A stretch of 33,952 nt of DNA from Bacteroidales bacterium (GTDB lineage Bacteria; Bacteroidota; Bacteroidia; Bacteroidales; UBA932), in assembly GCA_017614715.1 (NCBI GenBank), contig JAGABI010000004.1:1-33952 (forward strand), written 5' to 3'. The notes under the pieces were generated by a model that had not been told where the DNA came from, did not search any database, and saw only the letters and a list, made by a program, of their open reading frames with translations. This document shows positions 24,745 through 33,952 of this stretch, piece by piece (the stretch's first letter is position 1; each line of letters starts with the position of its first letter). The position numbers were made by a program, and so were the translations under genes.

Positions 24745-26954
24745 TTACTCGATGTCTGACCTGTTTACTTTTTCAATTCCGTTAATCTTTGAGAATTCGT
24801 CGATTATGTTGTCTATATCGGCGCGGTCGTGGACATACAGGTCTATATATCCCTCAAAAATCTCGTCGTGCGCCTCAATCGATATCTTTCTAAGGTTGAT
24901 GCCCAGCTTGTTGCTGAGCACGTTGGTGATGTCGCTGAGCATACCCATCCGGTCGATGCCGGAAATGGTGATGCGGGCCAGGTACGACATCATGAAATGT
25001 TTGCTCCAGCGCACTGCAACCAGTTTGTTGCCCTGGGTGGCGGCAATGTTGGTGTACACCGGGCAGCTGGTCTTGTGTATGGTGACCAGGTTTTCGCCGT
25101 CCAGCACGCCGCCCACCTTGTCGCCGGGGATGGGGTGGCAGCATTCAGAGGCGTGGAATATCACGGCGTTCTCGTCCACGTGCTTCTTGACGTGCTTGGA
25201 ATTTGCCTCCAGCAGTTTGAACCCCCACATCTGGACGTTGCGCTGCTTGGCGTTGGTCTTGAGCACGGTGTCGAGCTCTGCCATGTCAATCAGGCCGATC
25301 CCTATCTTGTTGTAGAGCTCGTCCTTGCCGCCGGTGATGCCGTAGTAATCTATCATCTTGCGGAGCACTCGGGTCTGCATCTGGATGTTGCGCTTGGCCA
25401 GTTCTTCGCGGAGGGTGTTCATACCACGCGAGACATTGTCCTTGCTCATATCCTTCAGGGCCTCAATAACCGCGTTGCGTGCCGATACGGTCTTGAGAAA
25501 TTCGAGCCATTCGCGTTTTACGATGGCATTCTCGGAGGTGATTATCTCAACCTGGTCGCCGTTGACCAGCACGGTGGAGAGCTTCACCAGTTTCATGTTG
25601 ACCTTGGCGGCAATGGCGTGACAGCCAATCTGGGTGTGGATGTCAAATGCAAAATCGAGGGCGGTGGAGCCTTTGGGCAGGCTACGGGCGTCGCCCTTGG
25701 GGGTGAAGACGAATATTTCAGAGGTTAGGAGCTCCTTATGTACATCGTCCAGGAAGTCCAGGGCGTTGGCGTCGGGATTCTCCAGGATATCCTGCACCGA
25801 CTTGAGCCAGCGGCCGATGCCGTTGTCCCCCTCGTTTACGAATACCCCCTGCTTATAGGCCCAATGGGCCGCTACACCGCGCTCCGCGATTGCGTTCATA
25901 CGCTCCGTGCGGATCTGGACCTCTATCCACATGCCCATATACATCACCGTGCCGTGGAGCGCCTCGTAACCGTTCACCTTTGGGGTGTCGACCCAGTTGC
26001 GGGTGCGGTTCTGGTTGCAGCGGAATTTGCTGGTGATGGTGTGGAACACCGCCCAGCACTGCTCCTGCTCCGTGGATTTGTCCACCGGGTCAAAAATGAT
26101 GCGCACCGCATACAGGTCGAATATCTGTTCAAATGGGATATTCTTGGTCTGCATCTTCCGCCAGATGGAATAGGGACTCTTGAGCCGCTTGATGATGCGG
26201 GCGTGGATGCCGCGCTCCAGCAGCATCTGGTTCACCTCGCCCACAAAACTCTCTATGGCCGCCCCCTTTGTCTCCATTATGTTGTCCAGCTCGGAATCTA
26301 TGCGGCGGTATTCCAGCGGCTCGTTGTAACGCATCCACACATCCTCCATCTCGCTCTTGATGTTGTAAAGGCCAAGCCTGTGTGCCAGCGGGATAAAGAT
26401 GAACATGGTTTCGCTCAGGATCTTTTCGCGCTTGTATTCCGGCATGAAGCCGATGGTGCGGATGTTATGCAGGCGGTCTGCCAGCTTGATGAGCACTATG
26501 CGGGCGTCGTCGTTCAGGGTGAGCAGGATCCTCTTGAAATTTTCCGCCTGCATGCTCTGGGCGGAGGGGACCTCCTTGAGGTTGTCGTTGTCGAGGGCGC
26601 TCTTGATTTTGGTGAGGCCGTCAACAAGGCTCGCTATCTTGCTGCCGAACACCTTGCGGATGTCGTCGGCGGTATATTCGGTATCCTCCACCACGTCATG
26701 GAGAAGGGCGGCGCAGATAGATTTGCAACCGAGGCCTATCTCCTGGACCACTATCCTGGCCACGGCAATGGGGTGGAGTATATAGGGCTCCCCGCTGCGC
26801 CTGCGGACATTGCGGTGAGCTTCATTGGCAAATTCAAACGCCTTGAGCACCAGGTTGTACTGATCCTGGTCGGCACAGCGCTTGAGGCTCACCAGACGGA
26901 GCTTCTCAAACTCGCGCCGGATAAGCAATTCATCTGCCGATGTGAAAGTACTGC

Positions 26955-26958
<4 letters not shown>
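24745..26958 (-). CDS. rel: Bifunctional (p)ppGpp synthetase/hydrolase
   Basis: 737 aa, normal for RelA/SpoT homologues. The N-terminal HD hydrolase domain is intact (His62, His87-Asp88 in LLHDVVEDT, and LADRLHNIRT), so it can degrade ppGpp. The synthetase domain carries KSPYSIWRKMQTKNIPFEQI, DLYAVRIIFDP, KVNGYEALHGTVMY, VEVQIRT-like WIEVQIRTERMNAIAE and GVAAHWAYK. A TGS domain follows (IFVFTPKGDARSLPKGSTAL), then a zinc-finger/helical part and a C-terminal ACT domain (ARITISGIDRMGMLSDITNV). It is the single long-form stringent-response enzyme expected in Bacteroidetes. Its start overlaps yihY by 4 bases and its stop abuts the Ig-like lipoprotein start, so dosage may be tied to envelope genes. 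Confidence 0.95.
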
Positions 26959-31435
<4,477 letters not shown>

Positions 31436-31452
31436 CAGTTTCGTAGATTATT

Positions 31453-31495
31453 AAAGGAAACGACCTCCATTTAACCGTGGGGGTCGTTTCTTTTT
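31453..31495 (+). terminator. Terminator of the phosphofructokinase gene
   Basis: GAAACGACCTCC (31457-31468) pairs with GGGGGTCGTTTC (31479-31490) with one G-U wobble, followed by T5. It lies 21 bases past the stop. The AAAG before the left arm gives some tail on the minus strand too, so it may also serve the converging reductase gene. Confidence 0.88.
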
Positions 31496-31516
31496 ATATA
31501 GCTGATAACTGGTCTG

Positions 31517-32659
31517 TTATTCCCCGGCGCTCTGGTTATGTTCAAACGCCTCGGCGGCCTGTTTCAGAGTATCTATAATATGGAGTTTCTGGGGGCAGAC
31601 GCTCTCGCACTGGCCGCACTCTATGCACTCCGAGGGCTTGCCGTGGTTCTGGATGTGGATGGAGAAGTACCAGTCGCTGTTCCAGTCGGCAGGGCGGAGC
31701 ACCTTGGAGTTGAGGTCGGAGAAGATGTCCGGGATGGCGATGTTCATGGGGCATCCGTCGGTGCAGTATCGGCAGCCGGTGCAGGCGATTACCCGCTTGG
31801 TGGCCATTATCTCGTTAACGCGCGCGATTGCGGTCCGCTCGGCTTCATCAAGAGGCTTGAAATCGGCCATAAACGAGAGGTTGTCCCGCATCTGCTCCAG
31901 GTTGCTCATCCCGCTCAGTATCATTATGTTCTGGGGGAATGACGCGGCAAAGCGGATGGAGTAGCTGGCCTGGCTGGCGCCTGTGCCAAGTTCCAGCAGA
32001 GGCTGAGCGGCATCCTCCGGAAGGTTGGCCAGCAGGCCCCCCTTGACCGGCTCCATCACCACCACCGGCTTGCCAAAACGCTCGCAAACCTCATAACAGC
32101 GGCGTGCCTGTATCCCTTCGTCGTCAAAATCTATATAGTTGAACTGCAACTGCACCAGCTCCAGGGCGGGGTAGTCAGAGAGTATCTGCTCCAGCAGTTC
32201 CGGCTTGTCGTGGAAAGAGAGGCCCACATGGCGCACTTTGCCCTCCGCCTTTAGCTGGAAAGCGGTCTCGTATGCCTTCCACGCGCGGAAATCACGGTAG
32301 TAGTCGGTATTCTGGGCGTGCATCAGGTAAAAATCGAAATACTCCACGCCGCAGGTGTCCAGCTGCATCTGGAAAAACTTGCGGATGCCATCTTCTCCCG
32401 GCTCGAACATGCCATGTGTCAGCTTGTCCACAAGGAGATAATTGTCGCGGGGGTAGCGGCTTGTGAGGCAGGTCTTTACGGCCTTTTCGCTCAAGCCGGA
32501 ATGGTAGCCGTGCGCGGTGTCGAAATAGTTGAAGCCCTGCTCCAGGAACAAATCCACCATCTGGCACAACTGTGCGGTGTCAATTTCAGGGCCTTTCTCC
32601 GGCAGGCGCATCAGCCCAAAGCCGAAGTTCTTTTTGATTTCTGGGAAGTAAGTGTTCAT
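31517..32659 (-). CDS. Aldo/keto reductase with C-terminal 4Fe-4S domain
   Basis: 380 aa. The AKR catalytic tetrad is Asp47, Tyr52, Lys79 and His114 (FNYFDTAHGY, LLVDKL, FYLMHAQN). The barrel continues to about residue 285 (VRHVGLSFHDKPEL, VVMEPVKGGLL). Then come two cysteine clusters, CTGCRYCTDGCP at about 298 and CIECGQCESVCP at about 350, consistent with two [4Fe-4S] clusters. Such fused proteins are common in anaerobes and are likely to exchange electrons with ferredoxin-type partners; the substrate is unknown. Second gene of a pair, 21 bases after the DUF486 gene. Confidence 0.92.
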   Translation of the reverse strand: MNTYFPEIKKNFGFGLMRLPEKGPEIDTAQLCQMVDLFLEQGFNYFDTAHGYHSGLSEKAVKTCLTSRYPRDNYLLVDKLTHGMFEPGEDGIRKFFQMQLDTCGVEYFDFYLMHAQNTDYYRDFRAWKAYETAFQLKAEGKVRHVGLSFHDKPELLEQILSDYPALELVQLQFNYIDFDDEGIQARRCYEVCERFGKPVVVMEPVKGGLLANLPEDAAQPLLELGTGASQASYSIRFAASFPQNIMILSGMSNLEQMRDNLSFMADFKPLDEAERTAIARVNEIMATKRVIACTGCRYCTDGCPMNIAIPDIFSDLNSKVLRPADWNSDWYFSIHIQNHGKPSECIECGQCESVCPQKLHIIDTLKQAAEAFEHNQSAGE

Positions 32660-32680
32660 ACTTCCCCTAAGGTAGGGAGT

Positions 32681-33049
32681 TTATTTCAAAAAAACGAAAA
32701 ATACTGCCAGCACCAGGCATGCGAAGGCAGCGAGGTGGTTCCATTGAATTGGTTGCCCCTTGAAAACGAACATCACTATCAGTGAGAACACGGTGAGGGA
32801 GATGACCTCCTGGATAACCTTGAGCTGCAGCAGGTTGAACGGGCCGCCATTCTCTACATAACCGATGCGGTTGGCGGGCACCAGCAGGCAGTATTCAAAG
32901 AATGCTATGCCCCACGAGAAGAGTATTATGGCTATCAGCGGCCAGTTGGTCGTGATGTCCATCTCCTGGAGTTTGAGATGGCCGTACCAGGCGAATGTCA
33001 TCAACACATTGGAAAAAATCAGCATCAATACGGTCCAGAATCCTTGCAT
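32681..33049 (-). CDS. DMT-family / DUF486 small membrane protein
   Basis: 122 aa with four transmembrane helices, roughly 5-23, 36-57, 72-93 and 100-121. The central block FFEYCLLVPANRIGYVENGG, then PFNLLQLKVIQEVISL, is the DUF486 hallmark. Related by fold to small multidrug/DMT transporters; the transported compound is unknown. First gene of a pair with the Fe-S reductase, with a promoter at 33077-33107. Confidence 0.9.
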   Translation of the reverse strand: MQGFWTVLMLIFSNVLMTFAWYGHLKLQEMDITTNWPLIAIILFSWGIAFFEYCLLVPANRIGYVENGGPFNLLQLKVIQEVISLTVFSLIVMFVFKGQPIQWNHLAAFACLVLAVFFVFLK

Positions 33050-33076
33050 ATTGTAAGTATTTTGTCAAATGGCGCG

Positions 33077-33107
33077 CAAATTTATTATTTCTTTATATTT
33101 TTGCAAT
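33077..33107 (-). promoter_or_regulatory. Promoter of the DUF486/reductase pair
   Basis: On the minus strand: ATTG (33104-33107), 19 bases, TAAATTTG (33077-33084). The -7 box is perfect, the -33 box has one mismatch. It overlaps the eno promoter region on the other strand. Confidence 0.55.
33096..33103 (+). promoter_or_regulatory. Possible eno -7 element
   Basis: TATTTTTG on the plus strand fits TAnnTTTG, about 55 bases before the eno ATG. There is no TTTG at the right distance upstream, so this is tentative. Confidence 0.4.
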
Positions 33108-33143
33108 CTTGAATTGACTAATAATAAAGACAAACAATATTAA

Positions 33144-33952
<809 letters not shown>

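Overview
The window is a piece of a Bacteroidetes chromosome, almost certainly order Bacteroidales; I cannot place it at genus level. The signs are: Bacteroidetes-type promoters (TTTG about 20 bases upstream of TAnnTTTG) ahead of many units; surface lipoproteins with acidic residues after the lipid cysteine; fimbrillin-like and FISUMP-like domains; a PPi-type phosphofructokinase; and a class-2 PyrD next to a P/Q-rich XRE regulator. Most of it is housekeeping DNA with one accessory island at the left end. No tRNA, rRNA, CRISPR array, transposase or phage gene was seen.

Left island (about 180-8120, all minus strand): four paralogous lipoproteins, three full-length (about 673-690 aa, fimbrillin-like N-terminal half plus FISUMP-like C-terminal half) and one natural N-terminal-half version (284 aa). 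Between them are three unlisted short ORFs (39, 47 and 52 codons) forming a new-looking peptide family with a shared N-terminal motif and divergent C-termini. The island splits into three units, each with its own promoter and each ending in a near-identical GGGTGGC hairpin. The middle lipoprotein is a mosaic: its first half matches the left paralog and its second half matches the right paralog.

Centre-left (8128-13275, minus): an XRE regulator, then pyrD, cinA, a secreted bleomycin-hydrolase-like C1 peptidase and pssA. A set of nested palindromes lies between pyrD and cinA and appears to have extended the pyrD reading frame by about 40 codons. About 450 bases of AT-rich DNA with no recognised gene separate the XRE gene from the next block.

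Centre (13819-17639, plus): a long-form QueA homologue, a polytopic membrane protein of unknown function, an acyltransferase coupled to it, and an OmpA-family lipoprotein, closed by a hairpin that can serve both strands.

Centre-right (17695-30103, minus): seven genes in one tightly packed run with junctions of 4-base overlap, abutment or a 2-base gap: ligA, yihY/brkB, rel (bifunctional ppGpp enzyme), an Ig-like lipoprotein, an outer-membrane beta-barrel, ispG and a secreted amidase/golvesin-domain protein. The packing suggests one transcript that mixes replication and repair, stringent response, isoprenoid synthesis and envelope functions.

Right end (30206-33952): PPi-type phosphofructokinase (plus), a DUF486 membrane protein with an Fe-S aldo/keto reductase (minus), and the 5' part of enolase (plus) running off the window.
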